Positions 25,493 to 35,648 of a DNA stretch of 64,000 bases are shown here, one piece after another. Where the stretch lies: positions 1,798,001 to 1,862,000 of the forward strand of contig JAKCFM010000001.1 of the NCBI GenBank assembly GCA_025041195.1, read 5' to 3'. Each line of letters starts with the position of its first letter. Positions within the stretch are counted from its first letter, which is position 1. Made by a program: the position numbers and the translations under genes. The stretch comes from Halobacteriales archaeon YIM A00013 (GTDB lineage Archaea; Halobacteriota; Halobacteria; Halobacteriales; Haloarculaceae). The notes under the pieces are model-generated. The model was not told the DNA's origin, searched no databases, and was given only the letters and a program-made list of their open reading frames with translations.

Positions 25493-26239
25493 ATGACAGC
25501 CATCGAAACCGCTGCCCTGACCAAACGCTACGGTAGCACCCTCGCCGTGAACGAGCTCTCCTTTTCGATTCCGTCGGGCGTCGTTTACGGCTTTCTCGGC
25601 CCGAACGGCGCGGGAAAGACAACAACCATGCGGATGCTGACGGGGCTGCTCACCCCCACGAGCGGGACCGGTCGCGTTGGTGGCGTGCCAATAACCGACC
25701 GCGACGGGTTGCGCGAGCAGATTGGCTATCTCCCCGAAGAACCCCCACTGTACGACGAAGCGACCGGCCGCGAGCAGTTGACCTACGTCGCCGGACTGCG
25801 TGATCTCCCAGAGCGCGAGAGCCAAGACCGGATCGAGGAGCTGCTCGGCGTGCTCGATCTCACTGTGGATGCTGACACCCGGATTGCGGACTACTCGAAG
25901 GGGATGCGCCAGAAGGTGGCGTACATTCAGGCGGTGTTGCACGAACCGCCGGTCGTGTTTCTGGACGAACCAACCTCGGGGCTAGATCCGCGCGCGGCTC
26001 GCACCCTGCGCGAGGAGATTCTTGAACTGGCTGCGAACGGGACCACCGTCTTTCTCTCCACGCACATTCTCCCCGTCGTCGAAGAGGTCGCCGACACCGT
26101 TGGGATTCTCTACGAGGGCGAGCTGGTGGCCGAGGACAGCCCCGAAGCGTTGACTGGTGTGGAAACTGATGGTGACGAATCGCTCGAAGACGTGTTCTTA
26201 GAACTGACCGACGCGGACGAGGTGGCAATGGATGGCTGA
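25493..26239 (+). CDS. ABC transporter ATP-binding protein
   Basis: A 248-residue nucleotide-binding subunit of an ABC-2 type exporter. Walker A is GPNGAGKT (about 37-44), the signature is YSKGMRQK (about 136), Walker B is VVFLDEPTSGLDPRA, and the switch histidine is in STHIL. The ATG at 25493 is chosen over earlier in-frame codons since it gives the family start MTAIETAALTKRYG. The C-terminal 40 residues are an acidic tail. Its stop overlaps the start of the permease by 8 bp, so the two form an operon. Substrate unknown; ATPases of this subgroup often serve drug, lipid or Na+ export. Confidence 0.9.
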   Translation: MTAIETAALTKRYGSTLAVNELSFSIPSGVVYGFLGPNGAGKTTTMRMLTGLLTPTSGTGRVGGVPITDRDGLREQIGYLPEEPPLYDEATGREQLTYVAGLRDLPERESQDRIEELLGVLDLTVDADTRIADYSKGMRQKVAYIQAVLHEPPVVFLDEPTSGLDPRAARTLREEILELAANGTTVFLSTHILPVVEEVADTVGILYEGELVAEDSPEALTGVETDGDESLEDVFLELTDADEVAMDG

Positions 26240-27965
26240 GTCGGGCTGGCTGCGTCACAGTGCAGAGATCGGCTGGTTCGAGTTCCGACGCTCGGTGCGA
26301 ACTCTGCGTGCGAACAAAGCGCAGCTGTTACTGCAGACGGGCCCCGCGACGCTGTTTCCGCTGATTTTCGCCATCCTGGCAATCGTGTTCGCAGGACAGC
26401 TCCGTAGTATCGACCCGATCGCGTTGCCGGATGGCGCAGCCGGATACGTATCAATTACCTGGCTATTTATGGTGTTTATGGTCGCCAATCGGACTGTAAG
26501 CCAGCGAGATGGCATCGAGAGCGAGTCGCTCATGCTAACGACGGTGTCATCGCGAACCGTCGCCGTCGGTATGGTGATCGCAGAGCTGCTCCGCGCACTC
26601 GCCAACATGACAGGGCTCATTCTGGTGGCGACCGGCGTTAGCGCCCTCGTGTTCGGCTCCGTGGCCGGGCTCGTTGTCGTTCCAGTCGCAATCTTTCTTC
26701 TCGTTGGATCGCTGGTCGTGACCGGCCAGGCGTTTGGGTACGCAACGCTACTCAGTCTCCACAGATCTCCGTTTTTGCGCCAACACAAACTGGTAATTGG
26801 GATTCCACTGGGACTGCTCGCTGGCAGTGCCTATCCACTGTTAGTAACGTTTGGAAGCGCCGGCTGGATGCCGGTTGGCTTCAGCGACATCGCCATTTTT
26901 CCAGTCGGCTGGCTCGTCGATCTGATGGTCGTTGGCACGCCGCTCGTCGGTTCAACGAGTCGAATGGTTGGTGGGCTCGCTTTCAGTGGGCTCATCATGG
27001 CGGGCGGACTGGCAGCAATCACACGACTCACGACTGAATACTGGTTCGGCGAGCCGGTAAGTGACGATTCGGACGACGCTGCCGTGCAGCCAACGACGCC
27101 AGCGCCCGATGCGCGCTCATCGATCGGCCCAATTGCGATTCCAACAGTCTTCTCACAGCCAACACGCCGGGTCGCAGAATGGGGGTTGCTCCGCTCTATT
27201 AGAGAGCCAAAACGACTGGTGTATCTGTTTCTTCCGCTGTTCATTGGGTTTCAAGTTGTCCAAGTTGGATTTCAATCCGGCTCACTTGAGCAGATCCTCG
27301 CGCCAGCGTGTGCCGTGACGGTCGCCATTCTGATCGGTGAGATCGTCGCCATGAATCCGCTCGGCGACGAGGGATCGATGCTTTCCGTGACAGTGCTTGC
27401 GATTTCGGGGACGAAGTTCGTTCGCGGACTGCTCATTCCAGGAATCCTGTACGGCGTCCCAGTTGGGATGCTTCTGACCGGGCTCACAGCCGTTCTCTCG
27501 CCCTACTCGATCACGACAATGCTCGTACTCATCGCGGTTGCGGGCGTTCTCACCGCCATCTCCGTGGCAATAGCGCCGGCGATCGGGATGGCGTTCCCAC
27601 GCTACAGCGCGATCTCCGTCGGGCGCAGCCAGGAGGTTCGTCCGCCAAGAATGAGCGCAATCGTTCTCCACGCGTCAGCGATCGGCCTCCCTGGAAGTTT
27701 GCTCGTCGCGTTTGTGATCGATCCCGAAATTGCGCGAACGGGACTCGCGATCGGACTCGGGATCCTCCCCGCGCTCATCACGGGACTGCTGGGCTGGGAC
27801 GGCGGCGCAAGCTGGTTCGAGGGCGTCGCGAACGCAATCAATGAACTCAATCTCGTCACCGCCGGCGTAGTCGGCCCCGCAGCGTTGATCATTGGTGGAA
27901 TGCTAGCTGCTCTGCTCTGCTATCATTTCGCCATCGAACTGTTCGAATCGTACGAATTCAACTGA
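26232..27965 (+). CDS. ABC-2 type permease
   Basis: A 577-residue membrane protein forming two blocks of about six helices joined by a hydrophilic segment near 275-310 (acidic, with DDSDDAAVQ). This is the layout of the long ABC-2 permeases of haloarchaea. It starts MAESGWLRHSAEIGWFEFRR, an amphipathic entry helix typical of the family, and has VMVANRTVSQRDGIESE-type cytosolic loop residues near 85-100. It overlaps the ATPase gene by 8 bp and is presumably its partner. Cargo unknown. Confidence 0.88.
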   Translation: MAESGWLRHSAEIGWFEFRRSVRTLRANKAQLLLQTGPATLFPLIFAILAIVFAGQLRSIDPIALPDGAAGYVSITWLFMVFMVANRTVSQRDGIESESLMLTTVSSRTVAVGMVIAELLRALANMTGLILVATGVSALVFGSVAGLVVVPVAIFLLVGSLVVTGQAFGYATLLSLHRSPFLRQHKLVIGIPLGLLAGSAYPLLVTFGSAGWMPVGFSDIAIFPVGWLVDLMVVGTPLVGSTSRMVGGLAFSGLIMAGGLAAITRLTTEYWFGEPVSDDSDDAAVQPTTPAPDARSSIGPIAIPTVFSQPTRRVAEWGLLRSIREPKRLVYLFLPLFIGFQVVQVGFQSGSLEQILAPACAVTVAILIGEIVAMNPLGDEGSMLSVTVLAISGTKFVRGLLIPGILYGVPVGMLLTGLTAVLSPYSITTMLVLIAVAGVLTAISVAIAPAIGMAFPRYSAISVGRSQEVRPPRMSAIVLHASAIGLPGSLLVAFVIDPEIARTGLAIGLGILPALITGLLGWDGGASWFEGVANAINELNLVTAGVVGPAALIIGGMLAALLCYHFAIELFESYEFN

Positions 27966-28011
27966 CGTGGGGCGCAGAGGCTATAGGGGCTGAGGCGGTA
28001 GTGCGCCCCAG

Positions 28012-29175
28012 ATGACGCGGGTGCTCCACACCGGCGATACACACGTCGGCTACCAGCAGTATCACCACCCCGAACGCCGTGCTGATTTTCTCCGGGCGTT
28101 CGAGCAGGTGATCACCGACGCGATCGACGACGGCGTGGATGCGGTTGTCCACGCCGGCGATTTGTTTGATGACAGACAGCCACGGCTCGACGATGTGCTA
28201 GCCGTTCTCGAACAGCTCAGACGGCTGGATCGGGATGCAATCCCGTTTCTCGCTGTCGTCGGAAATCACGACCACAAACGCGGCGTCCAGTGGCTGGATC
28301 TGTTCGAATCGCTCGGCGTCGCCACCAGGCTCGACGAAACGCCACACCGGATCGGCGAAACGGCGTTTTACGGCCTGGATTTCGTCCCCCGGTCACAGCG
28401 TGAGGCGCTCGACTACGAATTCGAACCACACGACGCAGCACGCGCCGTGCTGGTCTCACACGGCCTGTTCGAGCCGTTCGACTTTGGCGACTGGGACACC
28501 GAGCGACTGCTGTCGGAATCGACGGTGGCGTTCGACGCGATGCTCGTCGGCGATAACCACACACCAGGACAGAAACGAATCGAGGAGACGCTGGTAACCT
28601 ACTGTGGCTCAACCGAACGCGCGAGCGCCAGCGAGGTGACAGATCGTGGCTACAATCTCGTGACACTGTCCGAAGAGACGGGCGTCTCGCTCTCACGACG
28701 CAGTCTCGACACCCGACACTTCGAATTTATTGACATTGAACTCGCCGAACACGAGGGAAAAGACCGGGTGTTCGATCGACTGCGTGAATACGACCTCACC
28801 GAGAGCGTCGTCATCGTCACGATCGATGGCGCTGGCGAACCGCTTGCGCCCGCAGCCATCGAAACGTTTGCCAGCGACCGAGGGGCACTCATCGCGCGTG
28901 TCAACGACCGGCGCGAGCGTGAGACCGACACAGAAGCCCCACAAGCGACGGAATTCGTCGATATTGACCACGCAGTGCGCGAACGGATTGGGGAACTCGA
29001 ACTGAGCGAGGGTGCCCAGGAGATTGATGCGACGATCCGCGAGCGCGATATTGCTGACGCCAACGTTGCCGATGAAATCGAACGCTGGCTCGAACAACGC
29101 GTCGGCAGTGCAGACGATCCAAACGAGGAACCTACTGAAGGTAACGCACAGTCAACGATGGGTGAGTTTCAGTGA
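28012..29175 (+). CDS. mre11: DNA double-strand break repair nuclease Mre11
   Basis: A 387-residue Mn-dependent nuclease that works with Rad50 in processing double-strand breaks. The phosphoesterase motifs are in order: LHTGDTHVGY (D9, H11), VVHAGDLFDD (about 45-54), VVGNHDHKRGV (about 82), SHGLFEP (about 148) and VGDNHTPGQ (about 180). The C-terminal third carries the capping and Rad50-binding region plus an acidic tail. Its stop overlaps the rad50 start by 4 bp, implying coupled translation. No HerA or NurA is adjacent here; those lie at the other end of the window. Confidence 0.96.
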   Translation: MTRVLHTGDTHVGYQQYHHPERRADFLRAFEQVITDAIDDGVDAVVHAGDLFDDRQPRLDDVLAVLEQLRRLDRDAIPFLAVVGNHDHKRGVQWLDLFESLGVATRLDETPHRIGETAFYGLDFVPRSQREALDYEFEPHDAARAVLVSHGLFEPFDFGDWDTERLLSESTVAFDAMLVGDNHTPGQKRIEETLVTYCGSTERASASEVTDRGYNLVTLSEETGVSLSRRSLDTRHFEFIDIELAEHEGKDRVFDRLREYDLTESVVIVTIDGAGEPLAPAAIETFASDRGALIARVNDRRERETDTEAPQATEFVDIDHAVRERIGELELSEGAQEIDATIRERDIADANVADEIERWLEQRVGSADDPNEEPTEGNAQSTMGEFQ

Positions 29176-31874
29176 CGATCGCGTTCTCGCGAATTGCCCT
29201 CGAAAATTTCAAATGCTATGAATCGATCGACGTTCGTCTCGACGACGGCGTAACCGTGATCCACGGCCTGAACGGAAGCGGAAAATCCTCGCTGTTAGAG
29301 GCGTGCTTTTTCGCCCTGTACGGCTCGCGTGCGCTCGATGGCACGCTCGATGAGATCGTCACGATCGGTGCAGAAGCGACGACCGTCGAGCTCTGGTTTA
29401 CCCACGGAAACAGTTCATATCACATTGAGCGGAAGATCACGATGAGCGACGATGCTGCACGAACCGCTCGCTGTGTCCTCACTCCACAAGCGCCGAGCGA
29501 GGCCGTGATTGAGCGCCCAATCGAGGGCGCAACTGACGTTCGAGAAGCAATCAGTGGGCTGTTGCGAATGGACGCCGAGGCGTTCGTCAACTGCGCCTAC
29601 GTCCGACAGGGCGAAGTGAACAAGCTGATCAACGCGAGTCCGAGTCAGCGACAGGACATGATCGATGAGCTGCTCCAACTCGGCCGATTGGAAGACTACC
29701 GCGAGCGAGCAAGCGATGCCCGCGTCGGCGTTGGTCGGATTCGTGACGAAAAACGGGGGGCGCTCGCAAGTCTCGATGCACGCATCGAAGCGATCGAAGA
29801 GAAAAATCTCCACGACGTCCGCAACACACTCATACAGAAACGAAACAAGCGAGACGGACAGATAGAGACGGTCGAAGCAGCGATCGAGGAGGCGAAAACG
29901 AACCGTGAAAACGCACTTGAAACGCTGCGCGCAGCGAAAGAGCGCCGTGAAGCGCTGTCGTCGCTCGCAGAATCGATCGAGTCGCTGGAATCGACAATTG
30001 CAGAAACCGAGCGCAAGCGTAGCACGCTCGCTGAAACGCTCGAAACGAAGCGAAACACCCGCTCAAACGGGCAGGAAACGCTCACCAAACTGTTCGCTGA
30101 GAGCGACTTCGACGGTGAGCAAGACGAACTTACAATCGAGCAGCTCGATGAGCGACTCGAAACCGTCACCGAACGGGATGAAACGCTCCTCGAAGAGATT
30201 CAACAACACCAGCTCCAAGCCCAGGAGCTGACGAATCGAGCCGAACAGCTCGAAGCTGACGCCAACGAGCGCGATTCGCTGGCCAGTGAGGCCAGAGAGA
30301 ACATGAGCGAACGCACCGAGGCGATCGAAACGCTACGCGAGCAGATTGAATCGCGATCGGAGAAACTCGAATCACTCACCGAACGCCGCGAGGAGCTCGT
30401 CGAGACGTTTTCGTCCGCTCCCTGCGAGTACGGTGACGCCACAACATTCCGGGAGAGCGTCCGGGAGTCGCTAACAACGCTGCGCGAGCGGATTGCGGAG
30501 GAACAGAGCAACAAAACCAGTGCCGAGGAGGCGCTTGCCGAGGCGAAATCGCTCAGAGACGCCGGAAACTGCCCGGAGTGTGGCCAGCCAGTCTCCGGAT
30601 CGCCACACGTCGAGGCGATCGATACCCGCGCTGAACGAGTTGAGGAGTGTGTCGAGACGCTCGAAACGATGCGTGAGAAACGCGCATCCGTCGAACAGCA
30701 GCTCAAAACCGCCGAAACGCTCGTCGAACGCGAGCAAACGATCGACGAGCTCGACACCGAGATCGAAACGACACGACAGCTGCTTGACGCCGATCAATCG
30801 ACGCTTGCGGACGGGCGTGAACGGATCGAGGAGCTCACCGAGACCGCAGAGACACACGAAACAACGGCCGAAGAGAAACGGGACGAAGCAGCCACGGCCC
30901 GCGAGCAGGCAACGGAGATCAGGGCGTCGATTGGTGACGTCAACGCTGCACGGACAGCGCTTGCCGACCAACGCGAGCGACTCAAGCGACTGCGCACTGC
31001 GCTGGAGGAAATCGAAGCAGCAACCGAGGCGATTGATCGGCTGGAAACGCGTCGCGAGGAACTCGCCGAACTCAACGACGAGCGCCGCGACCGACTGGCA
31101 GAACAACGGCGCGAGCGGGCGGAGCTACAGTCTCAGTTCGATCGTGAGACGCTCGAAACGGCGTCCGAACGGCGAGACGAGGCCGCAGAGAAAATCGAAC
31201 GGTTAGAGCCCCAGCTCGAAGAGCTACAGAACTCTCGTGACGGGATCCAAGAACGGCTCGGCGCGCTCCAGAATGAGCTCGAAACGCTCGAAACGCTGCA
31301 GAGTCGTCGCGACGACGTCGAAGCAACCGTCGATGAACTCTCGACGCTGTATGATGAAACCGAGCGCCTCCAATCGATGTACGCCGAGCTGCGGACTGAA
31401 CTCCGCCAGCAGAACATCACCCGCCTTGAGCGGCTCATCAACGAAACGTTCGAGGTGGTCTATCAGAACGACTCCTATGCGCATATCGAGCTCGATGGGC
31501 AGTACGGCCTCTCGATCTACCAGAAAGACGGTGACGAGCTCGATCCACAGCAGCTCTCCGGCGGTGAGCGCGCACTGTTTAATCTCAGCCTCCGCTGTGG
31601 GATCTATCGGCTGCTGGCCGAAGGGATTGATGGTGCGGCACCAATGCCGCCGCTCATTCTCGACGAGCCGACCGTCTTTCTCGACGCAGGTCACGTCACC
31701 CGGCTCGTTGATCTGATCGATTCGATGCGTGGGCTCGGCGTCGAACAGATCGTGGTCGTGAGCCATGACGACGAGCTCGTGGGCGCGGCTGATGACCTCA
31801 TCAACGTGCAGAAAGATTCGACCACGAACCGGTCATCCATTCGACGCCAGTCGCTCGGCTCGATCACGACCTGA
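29172..31874 (+). CDS. rad50: DNA double-strand break repair ATPase Rad50
   Basis: A 900-residue SMC-like ATPase. Walker A is GLNGSGKSS (about 36-44), a long coiled coil runs from roughly 170 to 745 with the zinc hook CPECG at its middle (about 466-470), the signature motif is QLSGGERALFNLSL (about 792) and Walker B LILDEPTVFLD (about 828). A GTG start overlaps the mre11 stop. The coiled coil is rich in Glu, Arg and Thr, as expected for a halophile. The 3' end overlaps by 11 bp the 3' end of the convergent small gene. Confidence 0.96.
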   Translation: MTIAFSRIALENFKCYESIDVRLDDGVTVIHGLNGSGKSSLLEACFFALYGSRALDGTLDEIVTIGAEATTVELWFTHGNSSYHIERKITMSDDAARTARCVLTPQAPSEAVIERPIEGATDVREAISGLLRMDAEAFVNCAYVRQGEVNKLINASPSQRQDMIDELLQLGRLEDYRERASDARVGVGRIRDEKRGALASLDARIEAIEEKNLHDVRNTLIQKRNKRDGQIETVEAAIEEAKTNRENALETLRAAKERREALSSLAESIESLESTIAETERKRSTLAETLETKRNTRSNGQETLTKLFAESDFDGEQDELTIEQLDERLETVTERDETLLEEIQQHQLQAQELTNRAEQLEADANERDSLASEARENMSERTEAIETLREQIESRSEKLESLTERREELVETFSSAPCEYGDATTFRESVRESLTTLRERIAEEQSNKTSAEEALAEAKSLRDAGNCPECGQPVSGSPHVEAIDTRAERVEECVETLETMREKRASVEQQLKTAETLVEREQTIDELDTEIETTRQLLDADQSTLADGRERIEELTETAETHETTAEEKRDEAATAREQATEIRASIGDVNAARTALADQRERLKRLRTALEEIEAATEAIDRLETRREELAELNDERRDRLAEQRRERAELQSQFDRETLETASERRDEAAEKIERLEPQLEELQNSRDGIQERLGALQNELETLETLQSRRDDVEATVDELSTLYDETERLQSMYAELRTELRQQNITRLERLINETFEVVYQNDSYAHIELDGQYGLSIYQKDGDELDPQQLSGGERALFNLSLRCGIYRLLAEGIDGAAPMPPLILDEPTVFLDAGHVTRLVDLIDSMRGLGVEQIVVVSHDDELVGAADDLINVQKDSTTNRSSIRRQSLGSITT

Positions 31875-32274
31875 ACTGCGACCGAACCGCGTCGGTTACG
31901 TCGAAATCTGCACCAGGCTGTGTGGCCGACGTGAGACAGCCGGCGACACGGAGTTCCGCCAGCGTCGCATTACATTCGCGCTCGCACCACTCGCCAACGG
32001 AAAGGAGCGCTCGAACGGTGACCGGCCCCCAGCAGAGTGCGTAGAGAACCACCCCGCGAGATCGCAGTGTTGAGAGTGAGAACGCGTCTGTGAGCGATGC
32101 TGGAAGGCGTGTGCCGAGCATGGCAAACGGATCAGAAAGGCTGTGTAGCTGATCGACCGGAACGGTGATGCGCTCGCCATTCGGCGGCAGCTCGACGGTG
32201 GCTTCCTGACCCCGTCGTTCGATCACTCCCACCACACGATCGTCTGACAGCTGGTGTATCGAGGGCGCGCTCAT
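31864..32274 (-). CDS. Conserved haloarchaeal protein next to rad50 (DUF7346-like)
   Basis: A 136-residue soluble protein with an N-terminal beta-rich part (about 10-50; VVGVIERRGQEATVELP) and a C-terminal helical half with three cysteines (WCEREC near 98 and VAGC near 111) resembling a degenerate winged helix. I recall proteins of this type beside rad50 in haloarchaeal genomes without assigned function. It overlaps rad50 convergently by 11 bp, and its start overlaps the stop of the gene upstream (ATGA), so it is translated with that membrane protein. A link to repair is inference from position only. Confidence 0.68.
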   Translation of the reverse strand: MSAPSIHQLSDDRVVGVIERRGQEATVELPPNGERITVPVDQLHSLSDPFAMLGTRLPASLTDAFSLSTLRSRGVVLYALCWGPVTVRALLSVGEWCERECNATLAELRVAGCLTSATQPGADFDVTDAVRSQFRS

Positions 32275-32624
32275 GGCCGTCGAAATGCCCGATACCGGCG
32301 ATACGCGACGACCAGCGCGGCCACGCCGACCATGGCTACTGCGCCGCCGAACTGTCCTTGTCCCCGAATGAATGCGTACAACACGCCAACGGTGAGCCCG
32401 AACAGGCCGACGTTCACCATCACCACAACTAGCCAGAACGTCCTGGCAACGTCCGCGTCACCCCCGCCACCGGGTGCTGATGCCGATGACTCGGGGGCCG
32501 CAGGTATATCAACGCTTGGGCCGGCCGCATCGTCCAGCGGTGGCTCGACGGAGTTCGGATCGAATTCGTGAGACTCCCCACCGAACCAGCTCCCATCGCG
32601 CTTTTCCTCGTCGCCTGGAGACAC
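32271..32624 (-). CDS. Two-helix membrane protein (DUF7322-like)
   Basis: A 117-residue protein with an acidic N-terminal half (SHEFDPNSVEPP and a small Gly/Ala stretch) and two hydrophobic segments (about 57-80 and 88-108), ending in a basic tail YRRYRAFRRP. The open frame extends to a TTG at 32651; I chose the GTG at 32624 (VSPGDEEKRDG) because it gives the acidic start usual for these haloarchaeal proteins. Its stop overlaps the next gene by 4 bp. Function unknown. Confidence 0.65.
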   Translation of the reverse strand: MSPGDEEKRDGSWFGGESHEFDPNSVEPPLDDAAGPSVDIPAAPESSASAPGGGGDADVARTFWLVVVMVNVGLFGLTVGVLYAFIRGQGQFGGAVAMVGVAALVVAYRRYRAFRRP

Positions 32625-32662
32625 AGTACGCGCTACCAGGGGACTCCACAAAAGCGTCTCGA

Positions 32663-32851
32663 CTACACCATCTCATCCAGTGACACGGCACCGCGTGCCT
32701 GTAGCCAGGCCATCGGATTCTCCGTATCATAAAACACGACACCCTCGTCAGTCTCGTACGACTCTGTCGACGGGACAGCGGTCGCTTGGGTGGACTCGGC
32801 ACGCGATGCATCGGAATCGGCCGTCGATGACGGGGTGTCGTTGCGTGACAT
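32663..32851 (-). CDS. Small acidic haloarchaeal protein (DUF7331-like)
   Basis: A 62-residue acidic protein starting MSRNDTPSS with a disordered Ser/Thr/Asp-rich first half and a short ordered tail YDTENPMAWLQARGAV. The tail resembles a widely distributed short haloarchaeal family (DUF7331) with no known role. The ATG at 32851 is preferred to an upstream frame extension, which would run into the polB promoter. It is divergent from polB, sharing a spacer of about 110 bp. Confidence 0.7.
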   Translation of the reverse strand: MSRNDTPSSTADSDASRAESTQATAVPSTESYETDEGVVFYDTENPMAWLQARGAVSLDEMV

Positions 32852-32934
32852 GCCGTATCTCACCTTGGTGAAGCCCACAGCATATGTCTTTTGGGCAATT
32901 TCGCTGCTGCGGAGGAACGCTCCAAAAAGCGGAG

Positions 32935-32942
32935 TTTTTATT
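32935..32942 (+). promoter_or_regulatory. TATA-like box of polB
   Basis: TTTTTATT lies with its centre about 26 bp before the polB ATG, the distance expected for a leaderless haloarchaeal transcript. This also decides the start at 32964 rather than the more upstream in-frame ATG codons. Confidence 0.55.
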
Positions 32943-32963
32943 CTCGGGGGGCGATCGATACCC

Positions 32964-35645
32964 ATGACCGAGAACGCACGTCTCACGGATTTTACTGGAG
33001 ACGGCGACGCAAACCAGCGGCCGCCAGGCGAAGCAAAAGCGGTTGCTGGATCCGCTCACGGAGGGATCTCTTCGGTCGTTGATACAGCTGAATACAAATA
33101 TCCCGATGCCGATGGCCAGCTTGAAATTGCCGTTACGCAGGTCGATTACACGATCGAAGGGACTGGCACGGACGAACGGCCGATCGTGCACGTCTTTGGC
33201 CGCACCCCCACCGACCGACTCGAACACATTCGAGTCTGTGAATTTCGTCCATATTTTTACGTTCCGACGGAATCGCTGGAGTCGCCACCGGAGTTTGAGT
33301 TCGATCGACTCACTGGACACGAGGCGGGCTACGAATCGATTCGTGGAACGTCGTTGACGAAGGTGTACGGACAGACCCCACGTGATGTCGGACAGCTCCG
33401 CGATCAGTTCGACCATTATGAGGCTGACATTCTCTTTCCGAATCGGCTGCTGATCGATAAAGACATCACCAGCGGGATTCGGATTCCAGAGCGCAGAGAC
33501 GAGGACGGAACGATCACGATCCATCACGAGGAGATCGAGCCGTGCGAAGTCGAGGCCAATCTCAGGATCAACACGTTCGACATCGAGGTGGACGACCGCA
33601 ACGGCTTTCCAGAGGATGGCGAAGAGCCAATCGTCTGTCTTTCGAGTCACGACTCCTACGACGACGAATACGTCCTCTGGCTCAACGAAGACCGGGATGG
33701 CGTCGCTGGCCCCACCGATCTCACGGGGTACGAGCCGATTGATGGCTCGATCGACGTAACGGTTCGTCGGTTCGACACCGAAGCGGCGATGCTCACGGCG
33801 TTTATCGAGTATATCGACGACACCGATCCCGACGTCACCACTGGCTGGAACTTCACTGATTTCGATATGCCGTATCTGCTAGATCGACTCGAGGTCATCG
33901 ATGGGGTTCCAGCTCCTGATACGCTCTCTCGCGTGAACGAGGTGTGGCGCGACGACTGGCAGGGGCCGAGTGTGAAAGGGCGAGTCGTCTTCGATCTGTT
34001 GTACGGCTATAAACGCACGCAGTTTACGGAGCTCGAATCGTACCGGTTGGATGCGGTCGGCGAGGCCGAACTCGACGTGGGCAAAGAGCGCTACCCCGGC
34101 GACATCGGCGATCTTTGGGAGGACGACCCCGAACGACTCCTTGAGTATAACCTTCGGGACGTGGAACTCTGTGTCGAACTGGATAGCAAACAGGGAATCA
34201 TCCCGTTTTGGGAGGAGGTGGCCACCTTCGTTGGCTGCAAGCTCGAAGACGCCACAACACCCGGCGATGCGGTCGATCTGTACATCCTCCACAAAGTGTA
34301 CGGCGAGTTCGTGTTGCCGTCGAAAGGTGCCGTCGATGGCGAAGAGTACGAAGGGGGAGCGGTGTTCGATCCGATCACTGGCGTCAAAGAGATGGTGAGC
34401 GTTCTCGATCTCAAATCACTGTATCCGATGGCGATGGTGACGATCAACGCCAGCCCCGAGACGAAAGTGGACGACGAATTCGACGGCGACACGTTCGCCG
34501 CCCCCAACGGAACGCAGTTTCGCACCGAACCCGACGGCATCATTCGAGAGATGGTCGATGAGCTGCTCGACGAACGCGAGCAGAAAAAGAAGTACAGAAA
34601 CGACCACGACCCAGGCACCGACGCGTACGAAATCTACGACCGCCAGCAGATGGCCGTCAAGGTGTTGATGAACTCCCTCTACGGTGTGTTGACGTGGGAG
34701 CGGTTCCGGCTGTACGATGCCGACATGGGCGCTGCCGTCACCGCGACCGGCCGTGAAGTGATCGAGCACACTCAGGATGTCGCCGCAGAGATGGGACTTG
34801 ACGTCGTCTACGGCGATACAGACAGTGTGATGACAGAACTGGGAGCTGACGTCTCGCGTGCGGAGGCGATCGAACAGTCGTTCGAGCTGGCCGAGACGAT
34901 CAACGCTTCGTACGACGAGTTCGTCAGAACCGAGCTGCACGCATCGAACCACCGGTTCCAGATCGAGTTCGAGAAGCTGTATCGTCGCTTTTTCCAGGCC
35001 GGACGGAAAAAGCGCTACGCCGGACACATCGTCTGGAAAGAGGGCAAAGACGTCGACAACATCGACATCACGGGATTTGAGTACAAACGCTCGGATATCG
35101 CACAGATCACCAAAGAGGTGCAACACCGCGTGATCGAGATGATCGTCACCGGAGAGGGCGACGCCTACAAAGACGACGTGATGGAGTATCTCCACGACGT
35201 GATTGATCGGTTCCAGAACGGCGAGATCAGCGTCGACGAGGTCGGCATCCCCGGTGGGATCGGCAAGCGCCTCAACAATTACGACACAGACACCGCACAC
35301 GTCCGTGGTGCGAAATACGCCAACGCGATGCTCGGGACGAACTTCGATCGCGGCTCGAAACCAAAACGGCTCTATCTCGACCGGGTCCATCCGTCGTTTT
35401 TCCGCCGGATCGACGACGAGATCGATCCCGAGACGCGGCCGATCTACAACGAGTTCCGAACCGAACAGGACGTGATCTGTATCGAGTACGCCGATCAACT
35501 CCCAGAAGGGTTCAGCGTTGACTGGGAAACAATGCTCGAAAAAACGCTCGAAGGCCCGATTGAGCGCGTTCTCGAAGCGATCGGCATCTCCTGGGACGAA
35601 GTCAAGACCGGCCAACAACAGACCGGTCTCGGCGAGTTCATGTGA
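32964..35645 (+). CDS. polB: Family B DNA polymerase
   Basis: Replicative or repair family B DNA polymerase, 893 residues from the chosen ATG. The 3'-5' exonuclease motif FDIEV is at about 205-209; the polymerase motifs are DLKSLYPMAM (about 478), KVLMNSLYGVL (about 570) and YGDTDSVM (about 614-621) with both catalytic aspartates. No intein is present, although many haloarchaeal polB genes carry one or more at these motifs. The frame is open upstream to 32790, but that part overlaps the divergent small gene and the promoter. It ends 3 bp before the convergent PNPOx-fold gene. Confidence 0.96.
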   Translation: MTENARLTDFTGDGDANQRPPGEAKAVAGSAHGGISSVVDTAEYKYPDADGQLEIAVTQVDYTIEGTGTDERPIVHVFGRTPTDRLEHIRVCEFRPYFYVPTESLESPPEFEFDRLTGHEAGYESIRGTSLTKVYGQTPRDVGQLRDQFDHYEADILFPNRLLIDKDITSGIRIPERRDEDGTITIHHEEIEPCEVEANLRINTFDIEVDDRNGFPEDGEEPIVCLSSHDSYDDEYVLWLNEDRDGVAGPTDLTGYEPIDGSIDVTVRRFDTEAAMLTAFIEYIDDTDPDVTTGWNFTDFDMPYLLDRLEVIDGVPAPDTLSRVNEVWRDDWQGPSVKGRVVFDLLYGYKRTQFTELESYRLDAVGEAELDVGKERYPGDIGDLWEDDPERLLEYNLRDVELCVELDSKQGIIPFWEEVATFVGCKLEDATTPGDAVDLYILHKVYGEFVLPSKGAVDGEEYEGGAVFDPITGVKEMVSVLDLKSLYPMAMVTINASPETKVDDEFDGDTFAAPNGTQFRTEPDGIIREMVDELLDEREQKKKYRNDHDPGTDAYEIYDRQQMAVKVLMNSLYGVLTWERFRLYDADMGAAVTATGREVIEHTQDVAAEMGLDVVYGDTDSVMTELGADVSRAEAIEQSFELAETINASYDEFVRTELHASNHRFQIEFEKLYRRFFQAGRKKRYAGHIVWKEGKDVDNIDITGFEYKRSDIAQITKEVQHRVIEMIVTGEGDAYKDDVMEYLHDVIDRFQNGEISVDEVGIPGGIGKRLNNYDTDTAHVRGAKYANAMLGTNFDRGSKPKRLYLDRVHPSFFRRIDDEIDPETRPIYNEFRTEQDVICIEYADQLPEGFSVDWETMLEKTLEGPIERVLEAIGISWDEVKTGQQQTGLGEFM

Positions 35646-35648
35646 GTA

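Noticed and set aside
34416-35618. 400-codon open frame antisense to polB
   Set aside because: Antisense artefact of high G/C codon bias; no recognisable domain.
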